Assembly (NCBI GenBank): GCA_034436755.1
Contig: DAOTVB010000110.1
Coordinates: 1 to 64,000, forward strand
DNA from: CAKZQX01 sp034436755
Lineage (GTDB): Bacteria; Chloroflexota; Chloroflexia; Chloroflexales; Chloroflexaceae
Reading direction: 5' to 3'
Length of the DNA stretch: 64,000 nucleotides
Positions 34,538 to 42,846 of this stretch are shown here, piece by piece. Each line of letters begins with the position of its first letter. Positions within the stretch are counted from its first letter, which is position 1. Position numbers and translations under genes: made by a program. Below the pieces are notes generated by a model. That model saw nothing but the letters and a program-made list of their open reading frames with translations, was not told the origin of the DNA and ran no database searches.

Positions 34538-34566
34538 TTGAAAGGAAACAGAACGTGCGCTACAAT
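34538..34566 (+). promoter_or_regulatory. Predicted promoter of the PfkB kinase gene
   Basis: TTGAAA (34538-34543), 17 bases, TACAAT (34561-34566); it starts just outside repeat R2. Confidence 0.55.
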
Positions 34567-34670
34567 CGGCATACTGTGGATCATACCACTCCTGGTAAAG
34601 ACAGCGTTGTCGCCGGCAGCACTGCCGTTGTAGGCTGACCATGGTCGGTCAGTTGGGATGAGGATAGCCG

Positions 34671-35642
34671 ATGAATAAACTGTTGACCTGCATCGGGGAG
34701 ATTTTAATTGATTTTTTGCCGCTTACGGCAAATGGAACGACCACCGGCTTTAGTATGCATCCGGGCGGCGGCCCATTCAATGTCGCCGTCGGGTTGGCCC
34801 GCCTGGAAGAACCGGTCGCCTTTGCCGGCAAGGTATCGCGCGATTTCTTTGGGCGTTACCTGCGCACCTATGTTGAGGCCCAGGGCATTGATGCGCGCTT
34901 TCTGCTCACATCTGATGCTGCACCCAGTACGCTCGCGTTTGTGGCGATGGAAGCCGGTGAGCCGGTGTTCACCTTCTATGGCGAGGGGACCGCCGATGCG
35001 CTCCTGCGCCTGGAGGAACTGCCGGCCGCGCTCTTTGAAGAAACCGCCATCCTGCATTTCGGTGGGATCAGTCTGCTGCGTGGCACCACGCCGGGAGCAG
35101 TGCTGACGACGGTCGAGCGACTGAAGGGCCAGGCGCTGCTCTCATTTGATCCGAATATGCGGCCAAAGTTGATTCATGAAGAACGCAGCTACCGCAATGT
35201 GCTGCAGAGTTTCTTTCGCCTGGCCGACCTGGTAAAGATCAGTGCTGCCGATATCGCCTGGCTCGCGCCGGGACAGCCGGTTGAGCAGGTCGCGGTTGAT
35301 CTGCTTGATCAGGGTGCCGCCATGGTAATTGTTACCCGGGGCAGTGCAGGTGTGCTGGCATTGCGGACCGCGTCCGCCGGCGAACCGGAGCGGTGGGAGG
35401 TTCCTCCCGTCCAGGTACGGGTTGCCGATACGGTTGGCGCGGGTGATGCATTTAGCGCCGGTTTGCTGGCCGCTCTGTCCCGGCAGGGTGTAAGCTCACG
35501 CGCCGATCTGCTGAAGCTGCCCGCCGCGGCTGTTGCCGAAGCGCTGCACTTTGCCGCCACAGTTGCCGCGCTGACCTGTAGCCGCACTGGTGCAAATCCG
35601 CCGACTAGTGCCGAAGTTGCGCAGTTTATTGGGAAGTCGTAG
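34671..35642 (+). CDS. PfkB-family carbohydrate kinase (fructokinase-like)
   Basis: The 323-residue ribokinase-fold protein has the N-terminal motif HPGGGPFNVAVGLARL, VSRDFFGRYL, and the C-terminal signature with catalytic Asp, DTVGAGDAFSAGLLAAL. It would phosphorylate a sugar with ATP, and the layout is closest to fructokinase or 2-keto-3-deoxygluconate kinase types. It starts at an ATG after GAGGATAGCCG. The stop TAG begins a short-period repeat (GTAGTCTG units, 35640-35668). Confidence 0.88.
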   Translation: MNKLLTCIGEILIDFLPLTANGTTTGFSMHPGGGPFNVAVGLARLEEPVAFAGKVSRDFFGRYLRTYVEAQGIDARFLLTSDAAPSTLAFVAMEAGEPVFTFYGEGTADALLRLEELPAALFEETAILHFGGISLLRGTTPGAVLTTVERLKGQALLSFDPNMRPKLIHEERSYRNVLQSFFRLADLVKISAADIAWLAPGQPVEQVAVDLLDQGAAMVIVTRGSAGVLALRTASAGEPERWEVPPVQVRVADTVGAGDAFSAGLLAALSRQGVSSRADLLKLPAAAVAEALHFAATVAALTCSRTGANPPTSAEVAQFIGKS

Positions 35643-35716
35643 TCTGTAGTCCGTAATCCGTAGTCTGGAAGTGCTTTTATGCAATATGTAAAACATATCC
35701 AGAGAGAGGAATCGCT

Positions 35717-36088
35717 ATGACGCAGGAACCCAAGTGGGAGATGACCGAGCATGGATGGCATGGAGTCGCTTTGTTGACGGGTGGTATCCAGTGGCATGCC
35801 TTTGTTGAACATGTCGATGCCCCGCAACACCTGACCTGGGCCGGAACAACCTTCGAGAGCCTGAGCGATGCGCAGGACTGGTGTCGCGCGGAGATTGCGC
35901 TGCTCCGGCGTCAGCATGGGCCGGGGGGGCCGGGTGCTACGCCGCCGCCGCTGACCACCCCGCCGCAACTGGATGCCTGGGGTTGGCTGTGGGACACGCT
36001 GAGTCGGGAACTGGGTGAACTGCGGACGACTGAGGTCCGTGATGAGTTTGCCCGCCGCCGGCGCGAAGAGAAGCTCCAGAATTCGTAG
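35717..36088 (+). CDS. Small hypothetical protein with C-terminal LW-ELGE-RT motif
   Basis: A 123-residue protein with AGAGAGGAATCGCT before the ATG. The first 75 residues form a mixed fold rich in Trp and His with no recognised family. After a Gly/Pro linker the C-terminus is WGWLWDTLSRELGELRTTEV and then basic, as in the protein at 15571-15876. Function unknown. Confidence 0.65.
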   Translation: MTQEPKWEMTEHGWHGVALLTGGIQWHAFVEHVDAPQHLTWAGTTFESLSDAQDWCRAEIALLRRQHGPGGPGATPPPLTTPPQLDAWGWLWDTLSRELGELRTTEVRDEFARRRREEKLQNS

Positions 36089-36329
36089 GTGTCAGCGCGT
36101 AGAGGTTGCGGGAAAGCGATAAGCGGAATGGAGATAGTCGCTGCGTCCCGCTTCAGGTTGCTCCGGGCATGAGTGCTCTATGGGTGGGACGGACCGCATG
36201 CTGGTATGAATGTTGCACCGACGATTGGCTGATCATACATTCCATACTGCGGACGATGTGCAAAGTCGTGCATGGTGCTATCCTGAACGTAGCAACCACA
36301 ATGGTTGAGAACACGAAAGGATACACACA

Positions 36330-36611
36330 GTGCAAACGCAATTAACGCGCACAAGCAATGATAAACTGGTCGCTGGTGTCTGTGGCGGTCTGGCCCGCTA
36401 CTTCAACATCGACAGCACCATCGTCCGGCTGGTCTTTCTGGTCGCCATCCTGAGCGGCGTCAGCCCGCTGGTCTACATCGTGCTCTGGATCGTGATGCCG
36501 GAAGATACAACCGTCGGCGCAAGGCCCAATGCAATGACCGACGGCACGCAGAACTCCACGAATAACGAGTGGCAGTATGATCCCTACACGGGGCAGCGGG
36601 TCGAGCGGTAA
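36330..36611 (+). CDS. PspC-domain membrane protein
   Basis: A 93-residue protein with the PspC pattern: NDKLVAGVCGGLARYFNID, then one membrane helix (VRLVFLVAILSGVSPLVYIVLWIVMP). PspC proteins take part in phage-shock or envelope-stress signalling. The start is GTG with GAAAGGA eight bases upstream. A strong terminator follows. No pspA is adjacent. Confidence 0.85.
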   Translation: MQTQLTRTSNDKLVAGVCGGLARYFNIDSTIVRLVFLVAILSGVSPLVYIVLWIVMPEDTTVGARPNAMTDGTQNSTNNEWQYDPYTGQRVER

Positions 36612-36646
36612 CAGTTGAGCGGTAACAAATGTTGGCTGATTGCTAC

Positions 36647-36685
36647 AACGGGCGGGCTGCGTTCAAGAAACGCAGCTCGCCCGTT
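36647..36685 (+). terminator. Terminator hairpin between convergent genes
   Basis: A 17-bp stem with one wobble (36647-36663 with 36669-36685), followed by TTGTGG. It lies between the pspC gene and the convergent TOPRIM-like gene. Confidence 0.7.
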
Positions 36686-36693
36686 TTGTGGTT

Positions 36694-37410
36694 TTATGGC
36701 CCGGTCCAGCCATGGATCTCGACTGTTTCTCGGATCGCATCTTCCAGGGCAGTAAATGCAGGGAGTGTCCGCAGTGGGGCAAAATCGTCGATAAAATCGG
36801 CGACACGTTGCGCCAGCCGGCTGACTGGTAGTTTCTTGCGCCTGCGTCCACTCAGACCGCTGGCCGTGCGCAGTAGTTCGTATAAAACTTCTTTTGGATC
36901 GGGCAATCCCTCAACGTGCTGTAGACGCGGAAGATCCAGGCGGTCGCGTCCGTTTGGATTACCCGCTGCGGTACGGATAGCCGGCTCATCGAACCCCACC
37001 AGCCCCAGCAGACAGCCCACCCCGTTCGAGTTTGGATTACCCGCTGTGGTACGGATAGCCGGCTCATCGAACAGCAGCCAGGCCTCCTGCATACGTACGG
37101 GAATAACACAAACTGTTGGTGGCAGTTGAACAGCTTCTTCAAGCACCCGCACTATTTCTTGCCGGCGCGACAGGTATGGTTCACCTTCTGCATCACGATG
37201 CACAAACAGGAGATCACACGGATAGAGATCAACACTTGTTCGCATCCGTTCCAGCAACCCGCGCGGAGGTTTCGGCAGCCGTCGGAGATCGGCCCAATCA
37301 GCCTGAACTGCCATTTCTACGCCATGCGTTCGTAGGAGCCACGTCAAAATAGGTAGCAGTGCGCGATCAGAGGGACCATCGGACAACAAGGTGTAACGTA
37401 ACTCCCTCAT
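36694..37410 (-). CDS. TOPRIM-like protein (DUF4276-type), partner of an AAA ATPase, with internal duplication
   Basis: The 238-residue product starts YTLLSDGPSDRALLPILTW, like the first TOPRIM strand and loop (usually EG-TD), followed by LLFVHRDAEGE, like the acidic DxD/E part. Such proteins are commonly encoded after an AAA ATPase, as here, where the start overlaps the ATPase stop by ATGA. The block FDEPAIRT-AGNPN occurs twice because of a 78-bp tandem duplication, which probably disturbs the fold. DUF4276 is my best family guess; a defence role is suggested by analogy only. Confidence 0.55.
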   Translation of the reverse strand: MRELRYTLLSDGPSDRALLPILTWLLRTHGVEMAVQADWADLRRLPKPPRGLLERMRTSVDLYPCDLLFVHRDAEGEPYLSRRQEIVRVLEEAVQLPPTVCVIPVRMQEAWLLFDEPAIRTTAGNPNSNGVGCLLGLVGFDEPAIRTAAGNPNGRDRLDLPRLQHVEGLPDPKEVLYELLRTASGLSGRRRKKLPVSRLAQRVADFIDDFAPLRTLPAFTALEDAIRETVEIHGWTGP

Positions 37411-37797
37411 GCCTCCTCTCCAAACGGCAAGAGTAACTGCTGGAGATCAGGCCGACTGGCGACGCTGCGCCGTGTACCACGGGTATGCTTCGCTTCTGCC
37501 GGCTGGTCCGCCGGTTCACCAGATGCAAACGTTTCATCTGCCGATGCCAGGGGATTTAAGTATGCCGGCAATTTTCCCCGGGAGACGATACGTTGATCGT
37601 CGGCCTCCTGTTGACGCCAGGTATCCGGTAGATAGCTAAAGGCTAACCGCTTGAACCGCTTATCGCCACGGGTCAGTTCCTTAAGTTCGGCCACCAGCAG
37701 GCTATCATCGGGTACCTGCCCCACAACTGCCGGTGAGTGCGTGTTGATAATCACCTGACGCAACGGATTATCCAGACCAACCGGCTCTTCAACATTT
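37407..37797 (-). pseudogene. C-terminal remnant of an AAA ATPase, cut off by a palindromic repeat
   Basis: The frame encodes GLDNPLRQVIINTHSPAVV and VPDDSLLVAEL, the Walker B-distal His/sensor region of AAA_21/OLD-type ATPases, and continues to a short hydrophilic C-terminus. Upstream of about 37797 the sequence turns into repeat R3a, so the Walker A and most of the ATPase are missing. The frame stays open through the repeat to an ATG at 37880, but those residues come from the repeat. Most likely an inactivated gene. Confidence 0.7.
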
Positions 37798-37945
37798 TTG
37801 TGAAAAAAGCCGGGCTTCTTCCGCCCTGCCGGAGGCGATATCCCTCGCCAAACACGGGATCGCTTGATCCATGTCGGCATTGGCAGGTTCGCGGTTTTCG
37901 TTCATGTCGTGGTGTTCGTGGTCCAAACCTCCACCGCGTAACTCC
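37795..37945. repeat. Half copy of the palindromic repeat (R3a) at the ATPase breakpoint
   Basis: It matches only the right half of R1/R2: part of one hairpin arm (ACATTTTTGTGAAAAAAG), the inner arm CTGCCGGAGGCGA, and the outer end ACCGCGTAACTCC. The left half is absent, and the sequence joins the ATPase remnant near 37797. Confidence 0.75.
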
Positions 37946-37951
37946 TGTAAA

Positions 37952-38154
37952 TTACACGACGTACGCGGTGGACGATCAACCCGGACGTTTCACCAGATGA
38001 AATGCAGCCATCGCCTGCGGCAGCATGGTACTTTTTGATCTTTTTCACAAACATGTTGCACGAAGTGCAACATGTTTGTGAAAAAGAATGGAATCTTCCG
38101 CCCTGCCGGAGGCGAAATGTCCTTTCGGGTGAGCAACCGCGTACGTCGTGTAAT
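37952..38154. repeat. Palindromic repeat R3b with a perfect 23-bp core hairpin
   Basis: 203 bp with 18-bp perfect terminal inverted repeats (TTACACGACGTACGCGGT and its complement). Inner arms TCGCCTGCGGCAG / CTGCCGGAGGCGA enclose a core hairpin: arm 38039-38061, loop GAA, arm 38065-38087, a perfect 23-bp stem. It is in direct tandem with R4. Confidence 0.9.
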
Positions 38155-38360
38155 TTACACGACGTACGCGGTGGACGATCAACCCGGACGTTTCACCAGA
38201 TGAAATGCAGCCATCGCCTGCGGCAGCATGGTACTTTCTGGATCTTTTTGGAAAAAAAGTGGCTCGGAGAGCCACTTTTTTTCCAAAAAGGATGTCCGAT
38301 TCCACCCTGCCGGCGGCGAAATGTCCTTTCGAGTCAGTGACCGCGTAAGTCCTGTAAATT
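38155..38360. repeat. Palindromic repeat R4 with a different perfect 22-bp core hairpin
   Basis: It repeats the flanks of R3b almost exactly, but the core differs: arm 38244-38265, loop GGA, arm 38269-38290, a perfect 22-bp stem. The right outer end (ACCGCGTAAGTCCTGTAA) is a little diverged. Confidence 0.9.
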
Positions 38361-38643
38361 AAAAATATGTGACAGCGACATTTTTTGAAATGTCCTTATT
38401 CTGTATCAGCAAGCGCTAAAACCGCGACTGTGTACCCAGACGGCCGCCAGATCCGCGCAGTTGTTTGAAAACAAATTTGCAAGGCCGGGTATAATACGCG
38501 CATTCAAAGTGGGAGCCCGGCAAACCAGGTCTGAAGGGAGGTGTCTGGCAGCTTAACCCGGTGGACGACCCGATGTCGTTCTACCTGCAAACCTGAACAT
38601 TACAATAGACTGGCACTCCGGTGTGCTCAGTAAAGGAGGAAAC
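38361..38643. other. Leader region of the GHL10 gene
   Basis: A non-coding stretch with a perfect TATAAT at 38490-38495 (possible -35 TTGAAA at 38465 with a long spacer). The rest may form the 5' leader. No gene seen. Confidence 0.4.
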
Positions 38644-40164
38644 ATGTCAACCCCGAATCGGAGACGATCCCCTGATCGCATCCTGTTGACACTGGGTCTG
38701 CTGCTCATTGTTGGACTGGCGGCAATTCTGCCGGCCTCTGCGCCGACAACTCAGGCGCAGCAACAGCCCATTGAGCAAATGCGGGCCTTCTGGGTGGACT
38801 CAGCCAACCCAGGTTACCGCAACCATCCCCAGGTTGATGAACTGGTTGCGAATGTTGTCCGCGCCAATGCCAACACCATCGTCGTCCAGATGCGACGGCA
38901 TGGTGACTCGCGCTACAACAATAGCATTGAACCACGCGCTGTCGATCCGCGCCTTGCCCCTGCTGATGAGTTCGATCCGCTGGCTTATCTGCTTGCGAAA
39001 GCGCACTCCGAGGGGATTAAGGTCCATGCCTGGCTGGTCGTCTCCGTCACCTGCCGGCGATCTGATCCGCTGTGGGGCCATCCCCAGCATGTCTGTACCC
39101 ACCACGGTCCCACGGTGCCTGATCCGGAGCGCTGGACAACGGCGACCTACAACGGCACCCAGGTGGGCGACCTCGATCCGGGGCATCCCGGGTCAGTCTT
39201 GCATATGGAAGCGGTTGTTCAGCATCTGCTGCGCAACTATCCGGCCCTGGACGGCATCCACTTTGACTTTATTCGCTATGGTGATATTAACTATGGCTAC
39301 AACCGGGTGAGCCTGGATCGCTTTAACCAGGCGCATGGCTTTGCCCCCAACTATCGCCCGGCTCCGAGTGACCCGCTCTGGAGCCAGTGGCGGCGCGACC
39401 GCATGACCGAGTTGATGCGCCGGCTCTACATCCGCAGTAAGGAAATTAATCCGAAGATCGAGGTCAGTATTGCCGCGATCACCTGGGGCGGCGTCGGCAG
39501 TTATAACCCGAACGATTGGCCCAACTCGGCGGCCTACTCGCGTGTGTTCCAGGATTGGAAAGCCTGGCTGGAGGAGGGTATTATTGATTTTGCCATGCCC
39601 ATGCACTACTTCGAGGATGGCGAAACACGCAGCCGGAACTGGTACAATAGCTGGATCTCCTGGGGCCGGGAAAACACCGGACGCCGGGCGATTGTCGCGG
39701 GTATGGGCTCCTGGCTCAACACGCGCGAGCAGGGGATTGATCAGGCCCGGCGTGCGCTGACGCCTGATGCCCAGGGACGGGCCCATGCCGGTGTGGCCTT
39801 CTACTCCTACAATCAGCCCTACGCGCGGAGCACCTATGAAGGCCGTCGCCAGTTTATGGACCAGTTGCGCGAGACGGTCTTCTCACAACCTGTCGTTGCT
39901 CCCAACTGGCCCTGGGTTGACTACCCGACCACGGGGCATCTCCAGGGTATGGCCTGGGTCGATGGGCAGATTGTTCCGAACGCGCATGTCTCGCTCTTCA
40001 AGGATGGCAACTGGGTGCGCGATATGACGGCCGCGTATGACGGCTGGTACGGCGCGGTTGAACTGGAGCCGGGCACCTACACGGTTGTGATCCATGGTCC
40101 GAATGACCGTACGATTGAACACCAGGTCGTGATTAAGGCCGGAATGGTCATGAACGGTCCGTAG
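38644..40164 (+). CDS. Secreted glycosyl hydrolase-like protein, GHL10 (YngK) family
   Basis: The 506-residue product starts at the ATG behind AAAGGAGGAAAC. It has a signal peptide (RILLTLGLLLIVGLAAILPASA, cleavage near TQAQ). The family-10-like hydrolase domain begins QMRAFWVDSANPGYRN and includes NTIVVQMRRHGDSRYN, GIKVHAWLVVSV, DGIHFDFIRYG and FAMPMHYFED. A C-terminal beta-sandwich follows (GMAWVDGQIVPNAHVSLFKDGNW). It likely acts outside the membrane on a cell-wall or other polysaccharide. A terminator follows. Confidence 0.88.
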   Translation: MSTPNRRRSPDRILLTLGLLLIVGLAAILPASAPTTQAQQQPIEQMRAFWVDSANPGYRNHPQVDELVANVVRANANTIVVQMRRHGDSRYNNSIEPRAVDPRLAPADEFDPLAYLLAKAHSEGIKVHAWLVVSVTCRRSDPLWGHPQHVCTHHGPTVPDPERWTTATYNGTQVGDLDPGHPGSVLHMEAVVQHLLRNYPALDGIHFDFIRYGDINYGYNRVSLDRFNQAHGFAPNYRPAPSDPLWSQWRRDRMTELMRRLYIRSKEINPKIEVSIAAITWGGVGSYNPNDWPNSAAYSRVFQDWKAWLEEGIIDFAMPMHYFEDGETRSRNWYNSWISWGRENTGRRAIVAGMGSWLNTREQGIDQARRALTPDAQGRAHAGVAFYSYNQPYARSTYEGRRQFMDQLRETVFSQPVVAPNWPWVDYPTTGHLQGMAWVDGQIVPNAHVSLFKDGNWVRDMTAAYDGWYGAVELEPGTYTVVIHGPNDRTIEHQVVIKAGMVMNGP

Positions 40165-40191
40165 TTCCTACGGATCGGATTGGTTAGCGTG

Positions 40192-40223
40192 AAGCGGCGA
40201 AGCCAGGAAAGGCTTCGCCGCTT
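40192..40223 (+). terminator. Intrinsic terminator after the GHL10 gene
   Basis: A 13-bp perfect stem (40192-40204 with 40211-40223), six-base loop, then TGCTTTTGC. Confidence 0.8.
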
Positions 40224-40502
40224 TGCTTTTGCGCCTTTCGCAGCAACAATGCGTATCTGCTCTCGGTTTTAATAGCATTGACATCTTCGGTTAACATGTT
40301 CTTAACTTTCACCAGGTACGCTATTTCTGAACCATAATTGCATTTTTCTAATAGAACCAGCCTATGCCTGAGGAACGTGGGAGCCATACTCCCGGCGTAT
40401 CGGGTGGCGTAAGCCATGCCTGCGCGATCCATAGGCATTCCAGGCAGGTCGGACATATCCCTGGCGCATTATTGCTTCATAAAAGAGGAAACAGGTACGC
40501 GC

Positions 40503-42833
40503 GTGTCCTTACCTAAGCAGCTTGCATCCATTTCATCCTCATCGTCGAGACCATCCCGGCGCTTCGGTTTCAACTGGCCCACTGCCAGTTTTCGTACGAA
40601 ACTACTCGCGCCACTCCTCCTCCTGATGACACTTTCTATACTAGCCAGCGCCGTAGGCTTTATCTTCAGCACCAATGCCACCCGCAACACACTCCTTGAT
40701 GGGCAACTCAGCGAAGATATCCAGCGCCTGACTGAGGAGCTACGGTTGCGTGAAGACGAGGTCAGTCAGAGTGCCCGGTTACTGGCAACTGATCCGGAAT
40801 TAATCCTGGTGTTACGTCAGGATACCTTTCGCCAGGGCAGCTATGTGGTGCTTGACCTGGACCGCCGCGCCTTGCGGGTGCGTGACCGCTTTCAACTGGA
40901 TCAGGTGATGGTGGTCAATGCCGAAGGACAGCCGCGCGTAAATATTGTGGCCCAATCTTACCTGAGCCAGATCAGCGTTATGGATCATGACCGACTGGAG
41001 GCCTGCCGGCAAGCGGAGCAGACCCTCCTTGTGCATACCCGGCTCGAAAACGAAAAGGGCGAGAACGAAACGGCAGTACTTCTGATCGGCTGCGCGCCGA
41101 TCTGGAATAAGCCTGACGCGCCGGACAACGCCACGCTGCTGGGCACCACCTATACCTTTTTGAATCTCATTGAGACAATTCCCGAATTGCGTCGCGAGCT
41201 GGGGCTGCTGTCCGAGGTAGAACTGGTTGCCGACACGCTGCTGGTCTCTACCCTGGTCGATGTCGATCAGGCTGCACCTGAGGCATCAATGCCCCACCAC
41301 ACTGACGGCAGCTATCGTACCGCTACCACAACCGTCGCGCTTGGAACCGATCCGGTTCAAATTACCCTGCTGCGTAGCACCGCCGAGATCGATGCAATTG
41401 TTGCAACCGGATTGCAGGCCGTAGTAATCAGTAGCATTCTCACACTGCTGTTGCTGCTGGCCGTAGGCACCATAATTGCCCGCTCGCTGACCCATCCGAT
41501 TCTGAAGCTGGCCGGGGTGGCGCAGGCCGTCGCTGAGGGTGACCTCTCACGGCGAGCGCATCTGACCCAGCAGGACGAAGTCGGGCAGTTGGGACGGGCC
41601 TTTGACCATGCCACCGCGACGATCACCGACCTGATCGATCACCGCGCGCGCGAGGCCGGCAAGTTTCACGCCATTTTGCAGAGTATCGCCGATGGCGTGC
41701 TGGCGGTGGATACCGCTGAGCAGATTGTACTGGCCAACCCGGCGGCCGGGGCACTGCTGGAGTGTCCCCAGGAGCACCTGGTCGGGCAACCGCTGACCAG
41801 GCTGCTGGCGACCGATGATCCGATTCTGCTGACCGGCATGCAGCAGGTGATTGACCAGATCCGCAGCGAACTGGTTGATCCTGATCGGATGCCGACCGAA
41901 GAACGGGTCGTGCTGGGCTCACGCGTCGTACGTTTGCAGAGTGCGCCCACTCTGGGCAGCGGCAACATTCTCACCGGCGCAGTAGTGATCATCCAGGATA
42001 TCACCCGCGCAGTGGAATCCGAACGCGCCAAGAGTGAGTTTATCGCTACCGCCTCCCACGAACTGCGCACTCCTCTGACCGGGATCAAAGGCTTTCTTTC
42101 GCTCTTGCACCTGGATAACCTGGACAATTTGACGGAAACCCAGCGCATCGGCATAGATGCCATCGCGCGCCAGACCGATTACCTGGTGAATCTGGTGAAT
42201 GATGTGCTCGAAACTGCGCGCTTTGATCGAGGCACGGTGCGATCCGAGCGCCGCTGGGTTGATCTGCGCGATGCACTGGAAGAGGCCGTGGCAAGTATGC
42301 AGTCGCTCCTGCTAACCCGTCAGATTGAAATCCAGGTCGATCCGGCACCGGATCTGGCACTTCTCTGGATCGACGGGCTGCATCTGCGGCGCATTCTAAC
42401 GAATATTATTTCTAATGCCATTAAGTATACTTATAAAGGCACAGGAAAGATCTACGTGCATGCGTATGAGATCTATGATCCGACATGCCTGCCCACCTCC
42501 CCAACCGGCAACCAGCCCTGGAAGCATAAGCGTGAGCACTCAATCCTGATCGAGGTCAAAGATAACGGTGTCGGGATCAAGGCCGAGGATCAACCGCGCA
42601 TCTTTGGTCGCTTCTTTCGCTCGGAGAACCCACTGAGTGTTGAGGTTGGCGGGACGGGCCTTGGTCTGGCAATTACCCACTCGCTGGTGCGCTTGCATGG
42701 CGGGCAGATCGGCTTCTGGAGCCGGGAAGGTGCCGGCAGTTGCTTCTGGGTGCGCTTCCCCGTCACCAGTACCGAACCGATCGATGCCGAACCGGAGCAG
42801 CAACGGCTCGATGAGCGCACATTCAGTTTGTAA
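40503..42833 (+). CDS. Membrane sensor histidine kinase (HAMP, PAS, HisKA, HATPase)
   Basis: The 776-residue product has transmembrane helix 1 (LLAPLLLLMTLSILASAVGFIF), an extracellular sensor domain, and transmembrane helix 2 (AVVISSILTLLLLLAVGTIIA). Then come a HAMP linker (ITHPI-like SLTHPILKLAGVAQAVAEGD), a PAS domain, HisKA with FIATASHELRTPLTGIKGF, and HATPase_c with NIISNAIKYTYKG, DNGVGI and GGTGLGLAITH. The GTG at 40503 (AGGT upstream) is taken as start; an ATG at 40416 is also in frame. It is 13 bases upstream of the PstS-like gene. Its layout resembles PhoR/ResE kinases, so phosphate sensing is a reasonable but unproven idea. No response regulator is adjacent. Confidence 0.88.
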   Translation: MSLPKQLASISSSSSRPSRRFGFNWPTASFRTKLLAPLLLLMTLSILASAVGFIFSTNATRNTLLDGQLSEDIQRLTEELRLREDEVSQSARLLATDPELILVLRQDTFRQGSYVVLDLDRRALRVRDRFQLDQVMVVNAEGQPRVNIVAQSYLSQISVMDHDRLEACRQAEQTLLVHTRLENEKGENETAVLLIGCAPIWNKPDAPDNATLLGTTYTFLNLIETIPELRRELGLLSEVELVADTLLVSTLVDVDQAAPEASMPHHTDGSYRTATTTVALGTDPVQITLLRSTAEIDAIVATGLQAVVISSILTLLLLLAVGTIIARSLTHPILKLAGVAQAVAEGDLSRRAHLTQQDEVGQLGRAFDHATATITDLIDHRAREAGKFHAILQSIADGVLAVDTAEQIVLANPAAGALLECPQEHLVGQPLTRLLATDDPILLTGMQQVIDQIRSELVDPDRMPTEERVVLGSRVVRLQSAPTLGSGNILTGAVVIIQDITRAVESERAKSEFIATASHELRTPLTGIKGFLSLLHLDNLDNLTETQRIGIDAIARQTDYLVNLVNDVLETARFDRGTVRSERRWVDLRDALEEAVASMQSLLLTRQIEIQVDPAPDLALLWIDGLHLRRILTNIISNAIKYTYKGTGKIYVHAYEIYDPTCLPTSPTGNQPWKHKREHSILIEVKDNGVGIKAEDQPRIFGRFFRSENPLSVEVGGTGLGLAITHSLVRLHGGQIGFWSREGAGSCFWVRFPVTSTEPIDAEPEQQRLDERTFSL

Positions 42834-42846
42834 CGAAGGAGCAGCT

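Noticed and set aside
36106..36345. 79-codon frame before the PspC gene
   Set aside because: It overlaps the ribosome-binding site and start of the PspC gene and has random composition.
37795..38360. CRISPR array
   Set aside because: The repeats are about 200 bp with long inverted arms and occur two in tandem; there are no short regularly spaced repeats and no cas genes.
37795..38360. Integron attC sites
   Set aside because: Conserved arms around a variable hairpin recall attC sites, but the RYYYAAC/GTTRRRY boxes, the gene cassettes and an integrase are not seen.
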